DNA of 6,403 nt from Fulvivirga aurantia (GCF_009711475.1 NZ_SMMD01000722.1:1-6403); one strand, 5' to 3'; shown: positions 1 to 5,904, counted from the stretch's first letter. The notes: generated by a model not told the origin, from the sequence alone. A program made the numbers and translations.

Positions 1-279
1 TCTGCTATTTTTATTAAGCGGATAATACCTGTATGAGACCTGAAGCCCACCAAGTTTGGGATATTTTTCATCTGAGGTAGTTAACCCTGAAGCTATCGCA
101 ATGGTTGGCCCCAAACTCCAGGCATGTTTTTCTGATTGTATTGATAGCGTAGGAGAGGTGAATATCCTCAAGGTATTTCTTATAAAAATAGCAGAAGATT
201 CCAGTGAAATTTCTCGCTCTTGAGAATATGTTTGTATTGAAACAGCTATTGTGAAAAATGTCATAATCAAGTATCTCAT
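1..279 (-). CDS. Secreted protein, probably outer-membrane beta-barrel, 3' end outside the window (partial)
   Basis: The ATG at 277-279 (minus) opens 93 codons that run without a stop off the left edge of the window. The first 20 residues form a Sec signal peptide: MRY, then a hydrophobic stretch, ending around TYSQ before an ERE start of the mature protein, which is a typical Bacteroidota cleavage region. The mature part has alternating polar/hydrophobic strands broken by turns, around residues 54-66 (AWSLGPTIAIASG) and 77-87 (LGGLQVSYRYYPL, rich in Tyr). This is the usual look of the first strands of a small outer-membrane barrel. The start lies 5 bases after the stop of the phosphodiesterase gene, so the two are probably co-transcribed and co-translated. 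The barrel assignment is an inference from strand pattern; the missing C-terminus would settle it. Confidence 0.72.
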   Translation of the reverse strand, partial: MRYLIMTFFTIAVSIQTYSQEREISLESSAIFIRNTLRIFTSPTLSIQSEKHAWSLGPTIAIASGLTTSDEKYPKLGGLQVSYRYYPLNKNSR

Positions 280-284
280 TTCGG

Positions 285-1211
285 TTATTTTATAAGTTCT
301 TCAATCGTATTTCCTTCACCTGCCCAATCTATATTTAACATAGAGGCTATTGTGGGAGCAATATCAATTTGACCATAAGGTTTTTGAACAACCACACCTT
401 TCTCTAAATCAGGTCCTATAGCTAAAAGTGATATTTGCCTACAACCATCGCAAGAGTCGCCATGGCCCACGAAACTTGACCCTATACCGGAGGAATGCCT
501 ACCGTGGTCTGCGGTTACAAGCAGCGTAGTTTTATCTCTGTAGTGCGCATCACCCTGTATATAATCCCATATTTGTTTAACATAGAAGTCAGTTTCCTGA
601 ATCGCCTTGATATATCCATTCCAGTCATTGGAATGACCTCGGCTATCGGGTCCCCTAAAGTGTATCATGGTAAGCGAGGGTTTATAGGTAGATATTGTAT
701 CAATCGCTACTTGCATTGTTATCTCATCTTCTCTGTCAACTGTATTGATAGATGGCCTATAGGAACCTCTCCAGTCTAGGTCTTTGCAATCAGAAAGAGC
801 AGCTAATTTTTTCTTACTAGTGATGATCCAGGCTTCCGTTGGCGGTAGTCGGTGAGCCTCCAGATATCGCTGGAAAATAGAAACCTGATCTGGTAGTTCA
901 CTTCCATTGTTAATCACCAAATCATAATAACCTGTGGTAATCGCAGAGTGGCCTGATAAGGTGAATGTTACGCCATCATTCATAAAATTGTTAAACAACA
1001 CACCCTGTGACGAAAGCTTGTTTTGATGCGGTATATTGACCCTCAGACTATCGCCCCAGGTTTCTGATAACCTTGGTCCATCTATAACCACAAGTACTAC
1101 ATTTTCAGTAGCCATTTGACTGGCTAGAGGCTTCACATAATTTTTGTCCGAACTGCAGGCAGCGAGTAATGTGAAAAGAATACTTTGAGCTAAAAAGAAA
1201 TGTTTCATCAT
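285..1211 (-). CDS. Lipoprotein phosphodiesterase/phosphatase of the alkaline phosphatase superfamily
   Basis: A 308-residue protein with a lipoprotein signal: MMKHFF, a hydrophobic stretch and a lipobox LAAC with Cys19 as the lipidated residue. The catalytic domain (about 37-295) shows the full two-metal set of the type I phosphodiesterase/nucleotide pyrophosphatase family: Asp44 in VVIDG, the likely nucleophile Thr84 in TLSGH, Asp189 and His193 in GPDSRGH, Asp235-His236 in TADHGRH, and His250 in GHGDS. DIAPTIASMLNI near 283-294 is the usual C-terminal end of the fold. The Thr in place of a Cys/Ser-x-Pro-x-Arg motif argues against a sulfatase and for phosphate ester or diester hydrolysis; the substrate cannot be read from sequence. 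A Cys pair (254 and 257) follows the last metal ligand. It likely acts on a membrane surface in the envelope. The start has two ATG codons in a row (M1, M2), either of which could serve. It leads a probable operon with the barrel-like gene after it. Confidence 0.88.
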   Translation of the reverse strand: MMKHFFLAQSILFTLLAACSSDKNYVKPLASQMATENVVLVVIDGPRLSETWGDSLRVNIPHQNKLSSQGVLFNNFMNDGVTFTLSGHSAITTGYYDLVINNGSELPDQVSIFQRYLEAHRLPPTEAWIITSKKKLAALSDCKDLDWRGSYRPSINTVDREDEITMQVAIDTISTYKPSLTMIHFRGPDSRGHSNDWNGYIKAIQETDFYVKQIWDYIQGDAHYRDKTTLLVTADHGRHSSGIGSSFVGHGDSCDGCRQISLLAIGPDLEKGVVVQKPYGQIDIAPTIASMLNIDWAGEGNTIEELIK

Positions 1212-1264
1212 TATTTAAGCTTCTAAGAGACTGTAAATCTGGCAGCAAATGTCAAATCCATCAG

Positions 1265-1295
1265 CTAGCCAGAAATACAATCAACTTGGATAAAG
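1265..1295 (+). repeat. Direct repeat, left copy (CTAGCC + AACTTGGATAAAG)
   Basis: The 13-mer AACTTGGATAAAG at 1283-1295 is repeated exactly at 1451-1463. Both copies are preceded by CTAGCC, here at 1265-1270 with a 12-base gap and at the right copy with a 4-base gap. The two copies bracket the nested inverted repeat. It could be an operator, a duplicated leader segment or the footprint of an insertion. The left copy also reads AACTT, 16 bases, CGTTT (1283-1308), which resembles the spacing of ECF sigma promoters, so an autoregulated promoter for the sigma operon is possible but unproven. Confidence 0.7.
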
Positions 1296-1333
1296 TGAAA
1301 TCTCGTTTACGGATGATTTTTGTATCTTCTAAA

Positions 1334-1422
1334 GCCAACACGCATGATTAACATCCGGGGGTTGGTTGAAAAAAAATATAAAAATTATCAACCAACCCTT
1401 TTAAGAAATCCTGCGTGTTGGC
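1334..1422. repeat. Nested inverted repeats in the leader of the sigma-factor operon
   Basis: The outer arms GCCAACACGCA (1334-1344) and TGCGTGTTGGC (1412-1422) are perfect 11-bp reverse complements. Inside them GGGTTGGTTGA (1359-1369) and TCAACCAACCC (1388-1398) are also a perfect 11-bp pair, with an A-rich 18-base loop and TTTT at 1399-1402. As RNA this would be a long hairpin with an internal loop of 14 and 13 bases. Just outside, CAGC-GATA-GCTG (1422-1433) can form a small hairpin and AAAGCC (1331-1336) can pair with GGCTTT (1435-1440), in partial competition with the outer arm. The inner hairpin plus T-run looks like an intrinsic terminator on the plus strand, which would make it an attenuator before the sigma gene. 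A small RNA or a miniature mobile element fits equally well. Confidence 0.8.
1359..1402 (+). terminator. Possible intrinsic terminator/attenuator upstream of the sigma factor
   Basis: An 11-bp GC-containing stem (1359-1369 with 1388-1398) is followed directly by TTTT. It points at the sigma gene, and the gene to its left runs the other way, so it does not end any recognised gene. It would act only on transcripts started upstream in the same intergenic region. The loop of 18 bases is long and the T-run short for a strong terminator, hence the low confidence. Confidence 0.3.
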
Positions 1423-1440
1423 AGCGATAGCTGTGGCTTT

Positions 1441-1463
1441 CTAGCCTCATAACTTGGATAAAG
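1441..1463 (+). repeat. Direct repeat, right copy (CTAGCC + AACTTGGATAAAG)
   Basis: This is the second exact copy of the 13-mer (1451-1463), preceded by CTAGCC at 1441-1446. It ends 9 bases before the likely TTG start of the sigma factor, so it sits where the ribosome or an RNA polymerase would bind. TAACTTGG at 1450-1457 is one base off the Bacteroidota -7 pattern TAnnTTTG, but I see no matching -33 element at a suitable distance. Confidence 0.65.
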
Positions 1464-1472
1464 AAATGACAA

Positions 1473-2045
1473 TTGATTAGTGATAAAGAGCTATATAAAC
1501 TCTTAGATGCCTGTAAAAAAGGCAGTCGAAATGGTCAGAATGAGCTTTATAAGGAATTTTATGCGTATAGCATGTCGATTTGCCTGAGGTACTCTAAAAC
1601 TCGACAAGAAGCGATTGAGATATTGAATGATGGTTTCTTAAAAATCTTCACAAAGATTGAAAAATATACGAAAGGCAGACCATTTAAGGGCTGGCTTCGC
1701 AGAGTGATGATCAATGCGGCCATTGATTGTTTCAGAAGAAATGAAAAGCATTACCATGGGGTAGATATTTCCTACGCAAAAAATCAAACAATAGACGAAA
1801 CAGCCATATCTAAATTTGCAGAAGAAGATATACTAAAAGCAATACAGGCTCTTCCTCCATCTTACAGAATGGTTTTTAATCTACATGCCATTGAAGGATA
1901 TAAGCACGAGGAAATTGCTCAAAAACTGAATATTACGGTTGGTACATCAAAATCTAACCTGGCAGTAGCGAGAAGTAAATTAAAAAGAACCCTGGCTATA
2001 ATGGGGGGTGAAAAAGAAGAAAATCATGGACGACAAAAGGTTTGA
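1473..2045 (+). CDS. ECF-type RNA polymerase sigma factor
   Basis: A 190-residue sigma-70 family protein with only regions 2 and 4, the ECF layout. Region 2 spans about 23-90 (NELYKEFYAYSMSICLRY, then DGFLKIF and FKGWLRRVMINAAIDCFRR), which covers core binding and -10 recognition. Region 4 spans about 120-172, with LPPSYRMVFNL and a helix-turn-helix from about 142 to 171 (GYKHEEIAQKLNI, then SKSNLAVARSKLK) for the -35 element. No ATG fits the N-terminus. TGA at 1467-1469 closes the frame upstream, so the start is TTG at 1473 or possibly ATT at 1476; the next in-frame ATG is at residue 34, inside region 2. The last 20 bases overlap the following gene, which implies translational coupling with its probable membrane regulator. 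The basic tail after residue 172 is short and unremarkable. The target regulon is unknown; envelope genes are the natural guess. Confidence 0.92.
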   Translation: MISDKELYKLLDACKKGSRNGQNELYKEFYAYSMSICLRYSKTRQEAIEILNDGFLKIFTKIEKYTKGRPFKGWLRRVMINAAIDCFRRNEKHYHGVDISYAKNQTIDETAISKFAEEDILKAIQALPPSYRMVFNLHAIEGYKHEEIAQKLNITVGTSKSNLAVARSKLKRTLAIMGGEKEENHGRQKV

Positions 2046-3516
2046 TGATTTAATAAAGGGTAAGTTGGAAGGCTACGAAAGTGAAGCCTTTGACCCATCT
2101 GCGTTGGCAGATTTAAGGTTACGACTGGCCGGAAGTCAAGCATTGCCGTGGTATGTGCTATACCGAACGGAGCTACTTGTCGCAGCTGCAGTTGTAATTA
2201 TATGTTTATTTAATGGTGGTTTATTTTATCTTTTTACCCAACAAAGTGTGCCCACTGGACAATATTCATCTACAACTGGTCAATCAACAAAAGACCAACT
2301 CACAACCCCAGCCGCTATAACTGATACCATTTACATAGCCGACACTTCTTCACAAAAAGCAATTACGGCCTTATCTAAGGAGCTAAAAAAATTAATGCGA
2401 TTAAATCAATTAGCTGCAAATCAGATGATAGTGGCCAACAAACAACGGTTCAACTATCAAAACGAATTGGCTTCATTAGAGGCTCAGATGGCATCACTAA
2501 CAAGACAATTGGAGGTAGTAAAAGACAGGGATACAATTTATACTTCGCAACTGAGAAAAGAATTAGTAGAACTTAAAGAGCAGTTTAATTCGGTATCGAC
2601 TGTTGCAGGAAGTATGATTAATCACGCTTTATTTATGGGAGAGTCTGAGAATTTAGATCCTCAATTGCTCAGGAAATTGCGAGATAGAAATCTCATCGTG
2701 GAAGAGGATGGCAATGCCTATCTTGTCGCAAACGACAAAGTAGTGCCATTTTTCTATAAAGAAAAGGAGAGTGGTGAATCCTTGCTAATACTTCTTCCTA
2801 TAGACTATGATGAAGAACAGCTTACCGCAAAACTAAACGATAAACTTATCACTAATGATGCACCAGACAGACTACCGGTGAAATTGCAGCGAGAAATTGA
2901 AAAACATTATAGAAAAGGCGTGGGTATTAAAATAGGACCATCTTTAGGTATGAATCGGCCATTTTTTGAGCAAGGTCAAGGTGATTTTAATATCGGACAT
3001 GGGATAAACGCTGATTTTATTTTATCTCCATCTTTAAGTTTAACAACAGGCATAAACTATGCGCAAATAAAAAATGAGGTCGAGGGAAATACGCTAAATG
3101 AAGTAATAAAGCCAAGATTCGATCCTAATAAAGGGGAGTTAGTTTCTATGGAATTAGAAACGGAGTATTTTGAAATCCCGCTTAGTTTAAAGTATAGGCA
3201 CCCTGTTGGTGATCTCAATTTATTTGGCAGCCTGGGAGCATCTGCCGTGATATATACCAGTCAGGTTTATGACTATGGGCAAGAGTTTAATGATGGTGAC
3301 AACTTGTTGGCGGTAAGTAGTGGTGCCAATTTTAATCCCAAGCCATCTCCATTTGCTTTTATTGATGTAAGCGTAGGAGTAACAAAAAATATAAAGAAGC
3401 AGAACTCGCTGGAGTTTTCACTTACGTATCAAAAGGGAATTGACGAAATGGGAGTTTCAGAAATGCTCACCGATGTTTTTGGTGTAAAAACGGCTTACTG
3501 GTTTAAATTGAGATGA
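2026..3516 (+). CDS. Putative dual membrane-spanning anti-sigma factor with C-terminal outer-membrane barrel (Dma-like)
   Basis: A 496-residue protein counted from the ATG at 2026. A GTG at 2008 would add MKKKKI and is less likely, since MDDKRFDDLIKGKLEGYE is the usual start of Bacteroidota membrane regulators of this kind. Parts in order: cytoplasmic segment 1-45, suited to binding the sigma factor; one transmembrane helix about 46-70; Ser/Thr/Gln-rich linker 71-110; heptad-rich coiled coil about 112-190; an unrecognised mixed-charge domain about 200-295; and a beta-barrel domain about 298-496, with alternating strands such as GVGIKIGPSLGMN, LSLTTGINYAQI, YFEIPLSLKYRH and FIDVSVGVTKNI, ending in YWFKLR. 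The barrel resembles the PorT/OMP_b-brl family. There is no cleavable signal peptide, so the chain would run from cytoplasm through the inner membrane and periplasm into the outer membrane. It overlaps the sigma gene by 20 bases. By context and architecture it should be the anti-sigma factor, reporting outer-membrane state; direct binding is inferred. Confidence 0.82.
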   Translation: MDDKRFDDLIKGKLEGYESEAFDPSALADLRLRLAGSQALPWYVLYRTELLVAAAVVIICLFNGGLFYLFTQQSVPTGQYSSTTGQSTKDQLTTPAAITDTIYIADTSSQKAITALSKELKKLMRLNQLAANQMIVANKQRFNYQNELASLEAQMASLTRQLEVVKDRDTIYTSQLRKELVELKEQFNSVSTVAGSMINHALFMGESENLDPQLLRKLRDRNLIVEEDGNAYLVANDKVVPFFYKEKESGESLLILLPIDYDEEQLTAKLNDKLITNDAPDRLPVKLQREIEKHYRKGVGIKIGPSLGMNRPFFEQGQGDFNIGHGINADFILSPSLSLTTGINYAQIKNEVEGNTLNEVIKPRFDPNKGELVSMELETEYFEIPLSLKYRHPVGDLNLFGSLGASAVIYTSQVYDYGQEFNDGDNLLAVSSGANFNPKPSPFAFIDVSVGVTKNIKKQNSLEFSLTYQKGIDEMGVSEMLTDVFGVKTAYWFKLR

Positions 3517-3518
3517 TT

Positions 3519-4346
3519 TTATCGATCATACTCTCCGTTGAGCCATGCCCAAAATCTCTTCACGGGGTTCGTATGCTTCGGAGTGATTGGTTTTTTTGCC
3601 TGGGTAGCTACTTTTTTCTTTACTTTCTTCTTAGGTACAGCCTTTACAACAGCTTTTGGTTGCACATTTTCGTAATAATGCTGTTTCTTTTTCTCCTTTA
3701 TCTTTTGCTTAAGCTGCTTCTTTTTTAATTCAGCATTTTTCTTTTCACGCTCTACTTTCTCTTCGTAGCTTATCTTTTTTCTTTTTGGTTTTCTACCGGC
3801 CGACTTTCGAGATTGTGCTCCTCTTTTTTTCCTGGGTTTTTTGTCTTCTGCCTTTTCCGTTTCTTCTTTCGGCTTTGGTTCAGGAAGATCAATTTTACCC
3901 AACACTTTAATGCCGTCTAACTTTACTTTCTTAGCTCGTATTACTTCAACCTGCTCAATTTCTTCTTCAGTCTCAGGCTTTTGCTCAATCTCAGCTTTAG
4001 TTTCAACTTCTGTCTTCTCGGGCTCTTCGCTGGTAATCTCATTCGTAGGCTCTTTTTCTTCTTCAAGAGTTACTTCTTCAACTACCTCAACCTCCTGCTT
4101 TTCCTCAATTTCTTGAGTTGTTTCAGAAGCTTCGTCATGTAAATCTTCACTATTAGACGCTGTATCAACTTCCTCCTCGTTTATCTCAGGTGGGGTATAA
4201 TCAAAGTGCTGTTGAAGCATTATTACCTGCTCATCACTTAATTTACTATTGCCGTTTTCTGAAATAGTGAAGTTATTTTTGTTCAATACTTCTACGATTT
4301 CACTTTGTGTAATTCCTAATTTACGTGCGAGTTGAGCAAGCCTCAT
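3519..4346 (-). CDS. IF-2 N-terminal-domain-like protein without GTPase; acidic then basic low-complexity regions
   Basis: A 275-residue protein. Residues 1-49 (MRLAQLARKLGITQSEIVEVLN...) match the small helical IF2_N domain found at the start of translation initiation factor IF-2. Residues about 54-134 are very rich in Glu; 140-155 read KVKLDGIKVLGKIDLP, like the linker motif in Cytophagales IF-2; about 169-265 is dominated by Lys/Arg with a probable helix at 194-224. It ends in VKRFWAWLNGEYDR. IF-2 itself is far longer and carries G domains, all missing here, so this is a stand-alone paralogue or relic of the IF-2 N-terminus, plausibly binding RNA or ribosomes. The start at 4346 is chosen because AAAGGA lies 4 bases upstream and a promoter lies at 4384-4415; a longer frame to 4430 would place that promoter inside the gene. 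Its stop is 2 bp from the stop of the convergent barrel gene. Confidence 0.78.
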   Translation of the reverse strand: MRLAQLARKLGITQSEIVEVLNKNNFTISENGNSKLSDEQVIMLQQHFDYTPPEINEEEVDTASNSEDLHDEASETTQEIEEKQEVEVVEEVTLEEEKEPTNEITSEEPEKTEVETKAEIEQKPETEEEIEQVEVIRAKKVKLDGIKVLGKIDLPEPKPKEETEKAEDKKPRKKRGAQSRKSAGRKPKRKKISYEEKVEREKKNAELKKKQLKQKIKEKKKQHYYENVQPKAVVKAVPKKKVKKKVATQAKKPITPKHTNPVKRFWAWLNGEYDR

Positions 4347-4383
4347 TGTTCCTTTATTATTGCAATGTTTTAATAGCGAGTTG

Positions 4384-4415
4384 CAAATATAGATTATCAC
4401 ACATGTAAAAGCCAA
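4384..4415 (-). promoter_or_regulatory. Bacteroidota-type promoter for the IF-2-like gene
   Basis: Read on the minus strand, TTGG (4412-4415) is followed after 20 bases by TATATTTG (4384-4391). The Bacteroidota vegetative consensus is TTTG near -33 and TAnnTTTG near -7, so the -7 element is a perfect match and the -33 element has 3 of 4. Transcription would start near 4377, giving a leader of about 30 bases with an AAAGGA ribosome site before the ATG at 4346. Confidence 0.65.
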
Positions 4416-4485
4416 TATACATGGCGACAACTCATTTTTGAACTTACAAAAGCAACAATTTGATTACCAAGTAAGTTAAAGAGTT

Positions 4486-4902
4486 ATGAATCAGATACTC
4501 ACAATCAGCCTATCCTTTGCATTTTTCATTTCATTGTCTTGCAGTGCTCCAACATCTGAGCTTGCCGAAGAGCAAGCCTGGGATACACTTACAGTCACCG
4601 CAAGTGCCTACAACTCCGTAGCAAGTCAAACAACTGCATCAAATCCCATGATTGCAGCCTGGGGTGATACATTAAATCCCGGAATGAAGGCTATTGCGGT
4701 TTCACGTGACCTGATTCCTATGGGTATCGACCATAATACTACTGTGCGTATAGAAGGCCTTGAAGGCACTTACTTAGTTAAAGATAAAATGAATGCACGC
4801 TGGACGCGTAAGATCGATATCTACATGGGAGAAGATATCGATGCCGCTCGCAATTGGGGTGTAAAAGAAGTTGTTTTATACTACCCGCCAGCTAAAGAAT
4901 AA
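4486..4902 (+). CDS. 3D-domain putative lipoprotein
   Basis: A 138-residue exported protein. Residues 1-18 are a hydrophobic signal ending FISLSC, with Cys19 the likely lipidation site, although Ser at -3 makes the lipobox imperfect. From about 36 to 133 it follows the 3D domain pattern shared with the C-terminal part of MltA lytic transglycosylases: TVTASAYN, WGDTLNPGMKAIAVSRDLIPMG, YLVKDKMN with Asp100, KIDIYMG with Asp111, and a closing WGVKEVVLYY. In the usual pattern the first of three aspartates sits in AVDP; here that position is Ser73, followed by Asp75. I recall this AVSRDL form as common to stand-alone Bacteroidota members, so it is a subfamily trait rather than decay. A cell-wall role is likely from family membership, but glycan cleavage by so small a protein is not established. 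It is divergent from the IF-2-like gene. Confidence 0.85.
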   Translation: MNQILTISLSFAFFISLSCSAPTSELAEEQAWDTLTVTASAYNSVASQTTASNPMIAAWGDTLNPGMKAIAVSRDLIPMGIDHNTTVRIEGLEGTYLVKDKMNARWTRKIDIYMGEDIDAARNWGVKEVVLYYPPAKE

Positions 4903-4929
4903 CCGCCATCACTGTGTCTCTTTCCAAAC

Positions 4930-4954
4930 GGTAGAGAGTTTCTCACCACCTTTT
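4930..4954 (+). terminator. Possible weak terminator after the 3D-domain gene
   Basis: GGT-A-GAG (4930-4936) can pair with CTCACC (4942-4947) around a 5-base loop, with one bulged A, followed by ACC and TTTT at 4951-4954. It lies between two convergent genes and its T-run overlaps the stop of the MscS gene. The stem is short, so this is a weak call. Confidence 0.3.
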
Positions 4955-5801
4955 ATGCCAAATCCAATGTTCTTATAGGGAAAGGTATAGTAATGCCATT
5001 TTGGTCGAAAGCTGCTTTGATGTTCATAATTCCATCACTTTGCGCTTGAAGAAAGTCCGGTTGTTTGTGATATTTTACCCAATATCTCACTACAAAATTT
5101 ATTGAGCTACTTCCAAATTCCTCAAAGAAGAATTCTACTTCAGTACCTTCTAATAGATAGGGTATTTTCTTAATTGCTCCGGTTGTAATCTCTTTTACTT
5201 TTTTCAAATCATCACCATAAGAAATACCACACTTTAGATCTACCCGCCTTTTGGCATTAATGGTATAATGTCGGTATAGGTTTTGAAATATAAGCCTGTT
5301 GGGCAACACCACATCTTGTCCACTTGGGTCATAAATTGTGGTTGATCGCAGTCCTATACGTGTTACTCTGCCGAAAATATCGTTAGATTCTAAAATGTCT
5401 CCGACATTGATTGGGCTTTTCATAGCCATAATCACCCCTGAAATAAGGTTAGCTGCGGCATCTTGAAACGCGAAACCTAATGCCAAACCAACAACTCCAA
5501 TTCCAGCAAGTACCGAGGTAACGGTTTTGTCTAATTTGAGCACGCCAAGTGCTACCATCAGTCCAATTAAAATAATTATGATTGAGGTAAAGGTTAAAAT
5601 GAGTTTTACAGCAGACTCATTGGTTGTAAAGCGGTGCAATATTTTTCCCAGCACTGCTCTTATGATTCTGGAGAGAATGTAAAAGACAATAAGAACAACA
5701 ATTGCAATTACAAAATTAGGAAGCATGGCAATAATGGTTTCCAGCCAACCATTTAACTTCTCCAGCACTATATTAGAAGCATCCTCAATCTGACTTAACA
5801 T
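4953..5801 (-). CDS. mscS: Small-conductance mechanosensitive channel, MscS family
   Basis: A 282-residue inner-membrane channel, close to the 286 residues of E. coli MscS. Three transmembrane helices are visible: about 26-48, 65-88 and 94-128. The third carries the pore-lining Gly/Ala pattern AGIGVVGLALGFAFQDAAANLISG. It is followed by the Sm-like beta domain (about 131-180), with VGDILE, GRVTRIGLRSTTI and DVVLPN, and by the alpha/beta cytoplasmic domain (about 186-275), closing with the family signature NGITIPFPIRTLDL. It opens under membrane tension in hypo-osmotic shock to release solutes as a heptamer. No extra domains or truncation are seen. The gene is convergent with the 3D-domain gene (50 bp apart) and divergent from the CBS gene. 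The symbol reflects family membership, not proven orthology. Confidence 0.93.
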   Translation of the reverse strand: MLSQIEDASNIVLEKLNGWLETIIAMLPNFVIAIVVLIVFYILSRIIRAVLGKILHRFTTNESAVKLILTFTSIIIILIGLMVALGVLKLDKTVTSVLAGIGVVGLALGFAFQDAAANLISGVIMAMKSPINVGDILESNDIFGRVTRIGLRSTTIYDPSGQDVVLPNRLIFQNLYRHYTINAKRRVDLKCGISYGDDLKKVKEITTGAIKKIPYLLEGTEVEFFFEEFGSSSINFVVRYWVKYHKQPDFLQAQSDGIMNIKAAFDQNGITIPFPIRTLDLA

Positions 5802-5904
5802 TATTAAAGTAGTTATAAATTGAACCTGAAAATTTTACAGTTGGCCTTACTTGCCATTGATAGTAAAGTTAAAAATCACTATATTATAATAAAAAGAATT
5901 TGAT
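5802..5904. promoter_or_regulatory. Divergent intergenic region between the MscS and CBS genes
   Basis: These 103 AT-rich bases must hold the promoters of both genes. On the minus strand TAACTTTA (5866-5873) is one base from the -7 pattern TAnnTTTG; on the plus strand there is an AT-rich stretch with TATAAT at 5884-5889. Neither has a convincing -33 partner. No clear ribosome-binding site precedes either ATG, which is usual in this phylum. Confidence 0.35.

Noticed and set aside
495..779. 94-codon open frame on the plus strand inside the phosphodiesterase gene
   Set aside because: It lies antisense to a gene with a complete catalytic motif set, and its translation shows no family or export features.
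1334..1422. Integron attC site
   Set aside because: GCCAAC and GTTGGC at the arms recall attC core boxes, but the RYYYAAC/GTTRRRY patterns are not met exactly (a base seems missing) and no integrase or cassette array is in view.
1283..1463. CRISPR array
   Set aside because: There are only two 13-base copies with a 155-base spacer that is itself palindromic; there are no cas genes.
3513..3728. 71-codon very hydrophobic open frame starting at the end of the barrel gene
   Set aside because: Its Leu/Phe-rich sequence is the antisense of Lys-rich codons in the IF-2-like gene, not a credible membrane protein.
3841..4116. 91-codon Ser-rich open frame opposite the IF-2-like gene
   Set aside because: The Ser/Phe/Thr bias is what the complement of Glu/Lys-rich codons gives; it is a shadow of the acidic repeat region.
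4347..4430. N-terminal extension of the IF-2-like protein by 28 residues
   Set aside because: The extension is hydrophobic and unlike IF-2, and would contain the TATATTTG promoter; the ATG at 4346 has AAAGGA before it and begins exactly with the IF2_N domain.
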